64,000 nucleotides of DNA from Lingula anatina (lineage: Eukaryota > Brachiopoda > Lingulata > Lingulida > Lingulidae): positions 124,001 through 188,000 of the forward strand of contig NW_019775399.1 of assembly GCF_001039355.2 (NCBI RefSeq). The letters run 5' to 3'. The translations under genes and the position numbers were made by a program. Shown piece by piece: positions 48,474-60,220 of the stretch. Below the pieces are notes generated by a model that searched no databases, had not been told where the DNA came from, and saw only the letters and a list, made by a program, of their open reading frames with translations. Positions within the stretch are counted from its first letter, which is position 1; each line of letters opens with the position of its first letter.

Positions 48474-51400
48474 TGATGTGGTTGGTATCTCTCTCCGGCA
48501 GATGGGGCACTATGCAGAGGCTGCACGCAAAATTTGGCTAAAGGCAAACCCGCCTACCAAAGCACCACTTACGTAAATGTGAACGGTGTGCACCCTGCCA
48601 GTCGTTCTGTGGATGGTAACTATGACAACGTCATGTCCAATGGGAGATGTAGCCATACTGATCTTGGTCAGGGTCAATGGTGGCTGGTGGACTTAGAAAC
48701 TACGGCGAGTGTGGCCGGTGTTATCATAACAAACCGTGGCGACTGCTGTTGTAAGTCCTTTGGTTTAATATTTATATATACTGAAGATGTATCATTATCG
48801 TAATTCACGCTTTTATTGCCGTAGATCAAAGTGTTGGGCGGTTACTAAGTCAGTACGATCCTATTAAGATTATGCATGTGGAAATAAGACGAGATATCGT
48901 GTAGCAACATGTATTTTTAATAATAGTGACATTTTATCTATATGTATACGCGTATCTACCTACTTCGTACGGTTTTTATATCAGGGCCCCGTATCTCAAA
49001 AGCTTCGCTTGTGGCGAGCGTGCGCAAGCATGGCGAGCGTGCGCTATCCCATATCTCGAAAGCTTCGCAAATCCCGGCCTTGCGCTAATGGCGAAATCTC
49101 CATTAGTTTCGAGGCTATTATTTGCGGCGATACAAACTAGTCGCAAAGGCCTCGGCGTATGCATAATTTGTCATTTTAATGTGTCTTTTATGTAATTAAA
49201 CATGGTGGCAAGTTTGGGTTGCTAGTCATAATAGCATATAATAAAACATGTAACAAAAACATGGAAGCTGTTAATTGATTGAATCACTGGTACCTCTGAT
49301 AGAAAAAAATTGCTGTAAATATTCACGTGAAGAATGCTAAAGTCATGTTTTATTATGCAGAAAAATTTCAAAATTAAACATTTCATACATCATTTTATAT
49401 TTTCTGGTGAATTTAATTATCTGTGTAGTCTATTGATAATAACAATAAATTTAAAAGTGCCATTTTCCACACAAAATGAAAAAGCACAAACAAAGCATTC
49501 AGTTGCACCGTACCATGACTTTCCTCAATGTCTATTATTGTGAGACTGAACAATACTCACCAATGTTTCAGTAATTGTGTCAGTCCAAGCTTTGCTTATT
49601 GAATTGTTTTTTGACATTTTATTGGTGTCAAACACGTCAAATATCAGTATTTGTAATTATGATCTTCCTACAAATAAAAACAACCTCTTGATGAGCGTCA
49701 AGGTGAAAAAAATTAAATTTTGTGTAATTGTTAGGACGTCTTCACAATCGAATCGCAATCGAATTTTAGTAGAGTTTGAGGTTATAATTGCATTGCGTTT
49801 GCTAAGGCTTCGAGATAGCGGGTGGGTGCAATCGCACTCGCAAATAGCGCGGAATCGCCATGCTCGCGAAAGTGCGCAACATAGCGAAGCTTACGAGCTC
49901 CGTATCTCGAAAGCTTCGCTATGTTGCGCACGTGCGCTATCCCATATCTCGAAAGCTTCGCAAATCCCGGCCGTGCGCTAATGGCGAAATCACCATTAGT
50001 TTCGAGGCTATTATTTGCGGCGATACAAACTAGTCGCAAAGGCCTCTGCGTATGCATAATTCGTCATTTTAATGTGTCTTTCATGTAATTAAACATGGTG
50101 GCAAGTTTAGGTTGCTAGTCATAATAGCATATAATAAAACATGTAACAAAAACATGGAAGCTGTTAATTGATTGAATCACTGGTACCTCTGATAGAAAAA
50201 AATTGCTGTAAATATTCACGTGAAGAATGCTAAAGTCATGTTTTATTATGCAGAAAAATTTCAAAATTAAACATTTCATACATTATTTTATATTTTCTGG
50301 TGAATTTAATTATCTGTGTATAGTCTATTGATAATAACAATAAATTTAAAAGCGTCATTTTCTACACAAAATGAAAAAGCAGAAACAAAGCATTCGGTCG
50401 CACCGTGACCTTCCTCAATGTCTGTTATTGTGAGACTGAACACTACTCACTAATGTGTCAGTAATTGTGTCAGTCCAAGCTTCGCTTATTGAATTGTTTT
50501 TTGACATTTAATTGGTGTCAAACACTTCAAATATCAGTATTTGTAATTATGATCTTCCTACAAATAAAAACAACCTCTTGATGAGCGTCAAGGTGAAAAA
50601 AATTAAATTTTGTGTAATTGTGTTATGACGTCTTCACAATCGAATCGCAATCGAATTTTAGTAGAGTATGAGGTTATAATTGCGTAGCGTTTGCTAAGGC
50701 TTCGAGATACAGGCGGTTGCAATCGCACTAGCAAATAGCGCACGCTCGCCATGCTCGCGCACGTGCGCAACATAGCGAAGCTTTCGAGATACGGGACCCT
50801 GATCTACTGTTTACTTTGCCGCTACATGTGTAATATTAGATTTAAATATTAGCCACTTTTTATTTTCAGCTGAACGTTTGAATAATGTCGAAGTGAGAAT
50901 CGGAACCTCTTATGTGAATAATTCATCATTCACCCAGTACAAACTCTGCGCCAGTTACCCGGGGGTGGCACCTGTGGGGAACACGTCTATGTCCTGTGGG
51001 TCACCACTGAGAGGACGATATGTCTTGATCATTAAAGTTGGTAGTGACGATAGTTACTTGCAGCTTTGTGAGGTGGAGGTTCATGGTGAGTTTACAGTAT
51101 TTCACTTTGCGTACATATGTATATTAATATGAATTTTTAGGGGTTTGCATGCATCTGTTAATCTTACATGAACACAATTTATGATTAATTCAACGTTGAA
51201 AAAAAACGGCAAATTACTTACTCGCGCGTCTTTGCTACAGGTTTCGTAAGTACCGTAGTTATTTTTTGTATAGGTATTACAAGTACAACTACGTTCAAAC
51301 GGGTAGCAGCAGATGCTCGCGCAACCCTTGTGCCCATATCCACGCTGAATGTCCGCAGCCTCATCGAATGCAGCATCTCCTGTGTGCAAAACTGGAAGTG

Positions 51401-51536
51401 TGTGGCCATAAACATTCTCTGTGCTGGAAATGACCAATGTGTCTGTGAACTACTGCTCAACACTGCCCAGTCCGGCGACTTGCAGACAAGCACTGGCTAT
51501 GAATATCATGAAGGCAACTGCTTGAGTACATTGTAA
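48132..51536 (+). CDS. Secreted F-type lectin with PAN/apple-like domain, unit C (intact)
   Basis: Exons 48132-48177, 48502-48750, 50870-51085 and 51274-51536 join in phase 1 and predict 257 residues. The signal peptide is MALRVLFAGVTVIFL. The FTP domain has CSHTDLGQGQWWLVDLE, NRGDCC and SERLNNVEVRIG, giving both the full fucose-contact pattern and the adjacent Cys pair, so it is the most canonical lectin of the array. The PAN-like exon reads ECSISCVQNWKCVAINILC. Intron 2 is enlarged to 2.1 kb by a transposon at 48982-50801. No frame damage is seen. Confidence 0.9.
48428..48471. repeat. (AAT)n microsatellite before lectin C exon 2
   Basis: About 14 AAT units end 30 bp before the exon 2 acceptor and lead into ATTGATGTGGTTGGTATC, as in unit A. 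Confidence 0.93.
48982..50801. mobile_element. 1.8-kb non-autonomous foldback-type element, a tandem dimer
   Basis: The ends are inverted: CAGGGCCCCGTATCTCAAAA on the left and the complement of CGAGATACGGGACCCTG on the right. The interior consists of two direct copies about 893 bp apart that are nearly identical, for example GTTTCGAGGCTATTATTTGC near 49110 and 50000. A further terminal-repeat-like sequence (CTCCGTATCTCGAAAGCTTC) sits at their junction near 49899. No transposase frame is present. It lies in intron 2 of lectin C; other units lack it at this site. Confidence 0.85.
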
Positions 51537-54500
51537 GACGAGACAGTCAAATGAATACTTCAGGGAAGCATTCGTGACTTCGTTACACGTCTTTTTAAAG
51601 TATTTTTTATTGTTGCCAAATAATTAAATGATTTTGTTGTGCAAAGCTTAATATGTATTATTAGATGGTATGCCACGCTGGGGAAGTTTTGTCAACACCT
51701 CAACATTGATTTTGTATTAGGAATGTGCTAGTGCTGATCGCTCACATTACGGACCTAAACTAGTGTAAAGCCGACGTGATTGCAAGAGGGATAATTGGGT
51801 CAAACCACCGCTTGTAGTTCTTCCGCTTCTTCGTAAAAAGGTGCAAGAAATCGACGGGTGTCCGTCGTAACTCCGCAACTTTGAACCCTCTTCCAGGTTG
51901 ACAGATTGATTTTTCACTGATATTCACACATATGTCTCTAGATAAATAGACAGTCATTTTGGTCTGATGTCTAGAAGAAGTTCCCTTTTCAAACTAATTT
52001 CCTGGCACTTAATAGGGGGACTTATCGTTGTGATACAATACACCTTAAAACAAAGTCGTTAGCTGTTTAGGTGAAAGTGATTTGTTTGAAAGCGATAACA
52101 TTTTTCACCCCAAGAACGAGTCTGTTATATCACAAGCTCCAGCTAGCATATTCACCCTGATGTAGATTTAACGCGACAGCATTATCTCATGCTTTAGGCC
52201 ATAGTTTCTGGTATGGCAGTGGGAAACTGAAAAAAAATCAATGTATCAACTCTTTATTCCGTATAATGTGTACGCTTTGGTGCTTTTTTAGTGTTGACTG
52301 TGTACAAAATGATTATGTTGCCACAACGTGACAGATAATCGACTATTACTATTGTACGTGAGCATATCATTTTTATGTATTGGCTTTTTGGCTACGATAA
52401 ATTTCGTCTGAACCTTTTCAATTACCCATGGTTCAAAAGGATTTGTTGAGTGCAGAACTTTCATAAAGAGATATGCCACCTACAAATTGTATATCCAGAC
52501 GGCACGTTTTTGGATCGTTTATCATAACCACAAAAACTAATACGCTTTTTTATGGAGGCAATTAAGGTGTAAATTAAAGTTAAATGTGTAATATAAGATG
52601 TAATGTGGTTATTTACAGTGCACTGAGACCATGCAATTCTCATTCTATCATTACTATAATTTCACATGTATGAGATTGAGAAATTCCTGAAACCGGAGGA
52701 GGCATACTGCTATTTACTAATACATGTACCTCCATTTTTAAAAGAACTAATCGATGGATGTTATCGTTTCTATCTCTTCTCCGTACATTTACAAGGAAAT
52801 CCTAATCATTTCTGAACCTTGGGGTTCCAAATTGTTTTTTCAATTAACTAAAAATATCAAACTTTAACAATGTGTGGAACTCTGCATTTGTACCATGTAT
52901 TGCTTTGGCGAGTGAAAAGCGGGCTTGTTTATAGGAGCAGGAAACCCCCTTCCAATCAATTCCGCGATATGATAGATGTTCGTTGCACTATGTTGTTCAT
53001 GTGTTGTGTGAATGCATGTTTTAAGTCAATGTAAAACCCAACTTCATTTTCGAGGATTTTTAATGGTAATTAGTCCGATAATTTAAAAATATTTTTGACA
53101 TATCTTCTATTTGAAATCATTTTTTTCATACATCATACATACGCTGTTGTCCAAAATGGATCGTACACGTCGAAAATAACTTGACTTTTTGGGATATTTA
53201 ACTCGTATTTCTAAAACGCAACTCTTGGTACGAACAAGGAACCATTGCACAGGTTGGCAGGACATTACGTAAAATGTATGTGTACTATTAATACTTTTCA
53301 GTCAGTCACTCTTTTCTTCACCCTGTTTATCTAATTTTGCATGGAATTTGTTACATTTTGGTTTTTATTTATTTTTTTCATACTTCATATTCACGCAGTT
53401 ATTGCTTTTTGTGAATCTATTCCATAATGACGTGGTTTGCGCTTCGCTTAAAATGCGATGTTTTCGGCTGGTAATTGATTCTTGATATTGATTTTTTTCT
53501 CTTCTTGTGTTGACGGAAAACACACTGTGCCCAAAACCTTAAAGCATAACCTTATACATGTTGTATAACGTAACATCAATAATTGTATGATAATAAAAGA
53601 TACGGATAACTCAAAAACGATTTTTTAACAAAAATTATAGCACATTTAGTAAAAAATTCAAAGGTTATAGAAAGAGACGTCGGAAGTCTGCCGATTTGAA
53701 GACATATCTCCCGCTCCCAATCTATCAGAGTTTCCTCTCTTCCCTGTCGTTAGAACGCTTTATCCCCACTTTTAAACGCTTAGAGAAATATATCTGTTGA
53801 CTGTTTTCATAAAAAATATACCGTAACATAATTGCTTCCCTAATTTTGTTAATTAAGGTTAGCAACTGCAGTAAACAATGAGGAGGAAATACTAAAAATA
53901 AAACCACGTCGGGTCTTTGTGTGAGTATTAACCTGAACACTTTGTCTGTGTAGTGATGGAAAAAGAACAGAAAAAAAGCGATTATTTAAGCCGCCGTGGA
54001 GTTAACTACCTGGGGACTGCTTGTCATAATAGCTTTTACAGGCAGACCTCCTTGGTTAACATTTAAATAGCAAACTCGCTATCTAATCCAATTAATAAGA
54101 GACGTGATAGTACCTATATGTGTAGATCAAATTATTTAGATTATTAGGTTGGGATTATGAAAGGCTTGAAGGTCTTCTTAGAATACTACTTTGATTTTTT
54201 TTTCATTTACAAAATAATAATAATAATAATAAAATAAATAAATTTTATGGGGTGTGAGGATAGGTAATTTACAAAGAAATTTAATTTATACTTAGAAAAA
54301 ATTCCGAGTACAAAGGAAATAGGCTTGATTGTCAACTCTACCTGACGTGTGAATTAGCGGAGCAATTCCCAATAAAAGCGACGCGATGGCCACTGAAATA
54401 TTGGAGGGCAAAAATAAACGTATTTCACTATTTATTTAAACAGGCTTGTACTTTGTATAAGGTGTATACGAGCTGATGAAATTGTTAAATTAATGTAAAC

Positions 54501-55067
54501 AATTTAGGCATGGTGGTGAACATTTGAAGCCGAGGCAACTTTCTACGGGCTTTCCTTTTTGGCTATAGCATCCAGCAAACCATTATGAAGGAGCACCGCA
54601 TGGGATGTAAATCGAAGAATAATTAAGATATAAATAGAAAACACCTTTACTGCTTGAGACAGCCATATGTGGATGTGGGAATGGATCTAGTCATATACCA
54701 TCATAAACAACTGTGATAACATTGCATATGTCTATCTAAAGTAGCCCGACATGGTAAAATTTCCTGGGTCTGTCGTCCCCACCGTGTTTACTGTGGCTGT
54801 GACATCCGGTCATTTGGTCTCTCGAACAACACTACCAACTGGAAAACCAGTTTATTATATTGTTAAACAGTTACCGGTAAAAAAAATGTGCAATTTGCAA
54901 ACGTGTCATAAGCGCTCGAGTGGCTATGTTTAAAGACGCACGATTAAAATATCACTCATTTTGGAAGTCCACGTCACTAATATTAAATAAAACATGACCA
55001 GAAGACAAAAATACGCCAGGAAGTAATCAATACATGAGGAACCAAGTTTATAATAATATTGTGATTG

Positions 55068-55115
<48 letters not shown>

Positions 55116-55318
55116 AGATATATAAGTCTGTCCATCCACCAGTTTTTAGGTACTCCAATATGTCAACAGTGGTTGCCACCTCCACTTACCAAAAATGTTA
55201 TATGTTTGTTTTTCTGGTTATATGCCTATGTCAAGTTGATTCGGCAATAAACTATACAATACTATACTATACTATACTAATAATAATAATTGATGTTGTT
55301 GTTATCTCTCCCCGGCAG
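51537..55318 (+). other. Lectin C 3' flank, unexplained DNA, and upstream remnant of unit D
   Basis: 51537-52200 matches flanks of other units. 52250-54700 has no counterpart in the array that I can see and no supported gene. 54885-55065 matches the upstream regions of units A and F (AACGTGTCATAA, then ATTAAATAAAACATGACC) but passes into a TA run and a T run at 55070-55115. The leader and exon 1 expected for unit D are absent. ACTAT and AAT repeats precede exon 2. Confidence 0.55.
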
Positions 55319-55992
55319 ATGTGACACCATGCAGAGGTTGCACGCAGAATTTGGCCAAAGGAAAAGCGGCGTACCAAAGTTCTACGTATATCCAACATTT
55401 TAGGCTATGTTATTCTTAAGTTCCTCCAAGACAGTTAGGCACAACTCAACTTGAGACAGATTTTGGTTTCTTGGTGTGTTTGCAACCAATTTGTTATCAA
55501 TGTTGATACAGATACGCCAATGTTATCGTACTAACACATAAAGCCTTCTAGCTCTAAGATATTTAACATCACGTTAAAAGCTTTAAAAACTCTCGGCTTT
55601 GAATACAGAGGGATGTGCATAAATAATGCTTATTCACTTTACAAAGTTCACCATGAAGTTAACGATAACCTGTCAATCATCACCGTCATCCTTCCGTCCG
55701 CTTTGTTATAGTCCCATGGTTAATTAGGTCATCTTTTGCAGGTATTACAAGTTAAACGATGTTCCAGCGGGTAGCAGGTGCTCGTGCAACCCTTGTGCCC
55801 ATGTCCACGCTGAATGTCGGTAGCCACATCGAATGTTGCAGTTCTTGTATGAAACAGTGGAAGTGTGTGGCCATAAACGTTCTCTGTGCCGGAAATGACC
55901 AATGTGTCTGTGAACTTCTGCCCAGTACTTCCCAGTCCGGCGACTTGCAGACAGACGCTGGATATGAATATTATGAAGATAGCTGTTTTTGA
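55319..55992 (+). pseudogene. Lectin unit D, truncated remnant
   Basis: Begins at an intact exon 2 acceptor and follows unit F exon 2 almost base for base (TGTGACACCATGCAGAGGTT) for about 90 bp, to TATATCCAACATTT, where it leaves the family. The rest of exon 2, all of exon 3 and exon 1 are missing. Exon 4 restarts near 55742 with an in-frame TAA after ATTACAAGT, then continues open as a PAN-like domain (ECCSSCMKQWKCVAINVLC) to a stop at 55990. It cannot encode the family protein. Confidence 0.9.
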
Positions 55993-56005
55993 TTGAATAA
56001 TCTAA

Positions 56006-56264
56006 GAGACCATTCCCAGAGACTTTCGCATTAACTTTGGATCGAACTATATCTTCGAGGAGATTCTCGCTTAATTGCAATTAATTTAAGCGGCTTAGAT
56101 GTCTGTCACGCCTACTGAAGCTAAAAGGGAGTAATTAACTATCGTGTAGCAGCTTTAGCAGACATCCAGACATATTATCCACTCAGGCTGAAAGCAATTT
56201 AGCGAGAAACCCCGTGGAGATGGACCGATCCTTTTAGATCGATCTAGGGATGGGAACCCAGTCT
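56006..56264. mobile_element. GATCGATC-family MITE downstream of unit D
   Basis: The left end GAGACCATTCCCAGAGACTT matches the complement of the right end (AGACTGGGTTCCCATCCC). TTAGATCGATCTA lies near the right end. It is flanked by TAA on the left and TTA on the right. It starts 14 bp after the unit D stop. No coding capacity. Confidence 0.7.
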
Positions 56265-56673
56265 TATACAATATCACGATATTTGTGTTCATACAGGTAT
56301 TACTATAAAAGCTGTTTATCATTGTGCGCATTCTGAGTCAATATAGGTTTTCAGAAAATCGATCATTCTTTTTTTTTTTCTTTGATTTGTTCTTCTTCAC
56401 TATATACAGAGTTTATAGATACGGTTTATCTCCGGTAGAGAATGCACTAAAATACCAGCCTGTTTTATGCGTTCATGCAGCGAGAAGTTCACGTTTACAT
56501 TTCAGCAACACAGTTTGAACGCTTGATGCAAAATTGACATGAACTCAAATTAAGAGCCCAAAACTTCTCAAATGCAGTGCGCTCTTCCACCTATATCCAC
56601 TTTTCCACCACCCTTCCACCTTCGTGCGCCAGAAACAAAGATGGTCTTTCGGGCATTACCTTGACAGGCCTAC

Positions 56674-57206
56674 CCAACTACCAGACTCGGCACCTAAGGA
56701 TCCTGAATTAACCGGTATATCGGACCACGCTACCCGTTTTCAAGGTGTGTGTCAGATCGCATTTCGGAGTATCATACCCCAGAATAAATTTTGTAGCACG
56801 ACTGCGGGCTCATCCACGCTCGGCTGAACAACCTTAAACTGTACTCATACTTTAGAGTACTCTATTTTATTGTCTCTATGGGGATATATGGGGACTTTAC
56901 GACATTCGGTTTGAAAGTTTTAACCACTTTTGATAGGGCTTTTTTGCATTGTATTAGATTAATGTGGCAGTCTAAGGTTCATCTAGGTTGCTTTCAAATT
57001 TATGCACCCGGTTTTAAAATCATATAGCGATTTTACGACAATCGTTTACTATCCAATCAAGGTGACAGCCGAGCATGCCAGGGCTCATCCTGTCGGTGTT
57101 CTGGCTGATACTCCGAAATGCGATCTGACACACACCTTGAAAACGGGTAGTGTGGTCCGATATACCGGTTAATTCAGGATCCTTAGGTGCCGAGTCTGGT
57201 AGTTGG
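56674..57206. repeat. Inverted repeat with 101-bp arms, cut by an N
   Basis: Arms 56674-56774 and 57106-57206 are near-perfect complements (CCAACTACCAGACTCGGCAC and GTGCCGAGTCTGGTAGTTGG) around a loop of about 330 bp. The right arm ends exactly at the N at 57207. It could be a foldback element whose outer right end is missing from the assembly. Confidence 0.85.
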
Positions 57207-57207
57207 N

Positions 57208-57496
57208 TGGTAACGTTATTATAACGTTATGTGTTTACATGGAAGGGGGTGTGTTATACTGGTATATCTATAAATATGCTATGGTAACGTTATTATAACG
57301 TTATGTGTTTACATGGAAGGGGTGTGTTATACTGGTATATCTATAAATATGCTATGGTAACGTTATTAAAACGTTATGTGTTTACATGGAAGGGGTGTGT
57401 TATACTGGTATATCTATAAATATGTTATGGTAACGTTATTATAAATTTATGTATTTACATGGAAGGGGGTGTGTTATACTGTTATATCTATAAAAT
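57208..57496. repeat. 73-74-bp minisatellite
   Basis: Four copies starting at 57208, 57282, 57355 and 57428, each with TGGTAACGTTATTATAACGT-type starts and a GTGTGTTATACTGGTATATC core. The last copy is diverged. The array starts directly after the N at 57207. Confidence 0.93.
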
Positions 57497-58384
57497 CAAT
57501 CCGTGTTCGCGGTAAACTTTAAAGATATATTCAAAACAAGTGTCGATGGAGCCTTTCTCCTATTTAAGCATATTTACCAGTGTTGTAACTAGCACAACAA
57601 TGTACACATATTTGTATGGAAAACTATTTTCAAATATTTATTTTTGTCTCTTCCTGTCATGATGAGAAACACACTGTCCCCGTGACCTTATACGCATTGT
57701 GTTAGGGGTGACACTTAATTTGCTCTTTCCATCAAATGGTTTATGGTCCATTTCTGTCTGTGTTGCTAGGTAGATATAAACTTAATTGATATAAGAAGAT
57801 ATAAGAAATATGGATGTAGATACTCGTAAATCCCCTAAGTCAAAGATCGCTAGTGGGTATAACTTGATAATAGCACTACAAAAAATTCCAGATACAAAAC
57901 AGTATATTGAAGATGAACGGACACCTGTTTAATCACTGATATCACGTTTACATGGTAACGGGTATCTTATTGATTGTGATTGTTCAGCTAAGAGTGAATA
58001 AGGTGGATCAGCAGCATAAATGATGAAAATGACATTGGTGACGTCAGAGACAGTGACATATTATGTGATTGACCTTCTGCACTGTTAGGGCGAATAGTAA
58101 AAACAATAATATTGAGTTTTTCAAGGCTCGATCCCATGCGGCATACACGTAGAAAACGCCCGGTTACATTGCACTATCCATCAGTTATGTAATTGACGAT
58201 AGCAATTTATTACCGCTTTGTAATCATCCAATTGAGCTTTTCTCCTGCAATTCTCTGCAGTCATTCCACTCATAGCAGTTCATCATCCAGGCAACAACGG
58301 GACGTTATCTTGGTTTGACTGCCGTCGTCTAGTCTCAGAAGCACATCCCGGCCTGGGGGTACATGTAACAATAGCGTTTTGAGT
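57497..58384 (+). promoter_or_regulatory. Lectin E upstream region
   Basis: From about 57890 the sequence follows the pre-gene region of unit C (AGATGAACGG, GGTAACGGGT, TTATTGATTG, TCAGCTAAGAG), ending in the shared leader with CATTCCACTC and ATCATCCAGG. A palindromic TGACGTCA occurs near 58039. This block is a candidate shared promoter of the array. Confidence 0.55.
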
Positions 58385-60220
58385 ATGGTGGTGCTGAGAC
58401 TTCTTGTTGGGTTGACTGTCCTTGTTTTTGGTAAGACATTGGCAAATTGCACAAAGCAAAACGAACTTTTATTTATTTATTTATTTAAGTGTGAAAAATA
58501 CATGGACATACTTTCATTTGCAGCAAAGCAATATAATTACAATATTTATCAGTGTGATGAGCTGTTTGTATCTTACTTAGATAGTGTATTAAAACGTTCT
58601 ATCTTTTTCAGTACGAAAGTGACATTCGATATCATTTGAAACACCCAATTTTAGTTGCATATTATTATTATTATTATCATTATTATTACTGTATTATTAT
58701 CACTCCCCCGGCAGATACGACGCTATACAGTAGAGGCTGCGCGCAGAATTTGGCTAAAGGCAAATCCGCCTATCAAAGGCTCTGTTCTCACAACTTTTAG
58801 ATCGATCTATCACCGCGGGGAGTCTCACTAGATTACTGTCAGATAATCCCCCTTAAGTGTCCGTCCCCGCCTACTACAAGCTTTAAGGGGTAATTAACTT
58901 TCGTGTCCGCCCGGCTGACAGCTATTTAGCGTGAACCCCCAGGGAGTTAGGTCGATCCAATGTAGGTCGATCTAATCTATGAGAATGGGGTGAAAGTTCC
59001 ACCCACGGGAATATGCATGCCAGTCTCGCTGTAGACGGTAACTATGACGACAAGGCCAATCACATGACTTGTGCCCATACTCTTCGTGGTCAAGGACAGT
59101 GGTGGCTGTCAGACTTAGAAACTACGGCGAGGGTGGCCGGTGTTATTATAACAAACCGTGGCGATTGCTGTCGTAAGTCCTTTGGTTCAATATATATATA
59201 TATTAGAAGTATCATAATCGTAATTTGCGTTTTTTAATGTCGTACATGTAGATCTCAGCTGTGTCCTCCAGTTATTAAGTAAGTTCGATCCGATTAAAAT
59301 TATACATGAGGAAAGTAGACTAAGTGTCGGGTAACGTGTACGACATGTATTTCTTGTAATAATAGTGGAATATTTTCTGCACGTATCCTCGTATCTGTAG
59401 CTACCTCCCACGTACGATTTTTATAATTGATGTCTTTATTAATTCACCGCTACCTGTGCATGTGTAATATCAAATGTAACAATTATCAAATTTTTGTATT
59501 TTCAGCTGACCGTCTGAATAATTTCGAAGTGAGAGTTGGAACCTCTTACGAGGATAGTTCATCATTCACCCAGTACAAACTCTGCGCCAGTTACCCGGGG
59601 GTGGCACCTGTGGGGAACACGTCTATGTCCTGTGGGTCACCACTGAGAGGACGATATGTCTTGATCATTAAAGTTGGTAGTGACGATGATCCATTGCAGC
59701 TATGTGTAGTGGAGGTACATGGTGAGTTTAAAGTTTCTCAAAATCGCTATTACAGGCAGACCTTAAGCTACTATATACCACATTTCGTACATACATACCG
59801 TATATTACTGTTAGTTTTGAAGGGCGTGAATAAAATATCTGTAAATCCTACATATTTGATAATTAATTCAACGTTAAAATAACCGGTCAATCAGGTACTA
59901 GCACGTCTAAAGTGGTTTAAAGTCCCGTTGGTAATTAATTATTTTTATTTTGTATAGGTATTACAAGTTCAACCAAGTTTCGTCGGGTACATGTAGCAGC
60001 AGATGCGCGCGCAACCCTTGTGCCCATATCCACGCTGAATATCGGTAGCAGCAGCGAATGCTGTCTATCATGTATGAATCACTGGAAGTGTGCTGCCATA
60101 AACGTTCTCTGTGCTGGAAATAACCAGTGTGTCTGTGAACTTCTGCCCAGTACTGCCCAGTCCGTCGACTTGCAGGCAGAGACTGGATATGAATATTGGA
60201 TATGCTTGGGGACAGTGTAG
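58385..60220 (+). pseudogene. Lectin unit E, coding exon 2 interrupted by a MITE
   Basis: Exon 1 58385-58430 (MVVLRLLVGLTVLVF), exon 2 58715-59172, exon 3 59506-59721 and exon 4 59958-60220 are all recognisable with good splice borders. Exon 2 contains a 214-bp insertion at 58779-58992 that brings a stop codon (TTTTAG) and shifts the frame. After it the FTP sequence resumes (ASLAVDGNY, CAHT, NRGDCC). Exons 3 and 4 are open and undamaged, including the PAN-like part (ECCLSCMNHWKCAAINVLC). Exon 2 also has Tyr where other units have the first Cys. It is non-functional unless the insertion is removed by splicing. Confidence 0.88.
58779..58992. mobile_element. GATCGATC-family MITE inserted in lectin E exon 2
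   Basis: The left part has TTTTAGATCGATCTATC and the right part AGGTCGATCTAATC with GAGAATGGGGTG, matching the copy at 26130-26355. AAAG (or AAG) flanks both sides as a short target duplication. Other lectin units read straight through this point as CAAAGTTCCACC. Confidence 0.88.

Noticed and set aside
48926-50057. Arg/Ala-rich frames on both strands in lectin C intron 2
   Set aside because: They come from the inverted ends and duplicated interior of the foldback element and have no protein family features.
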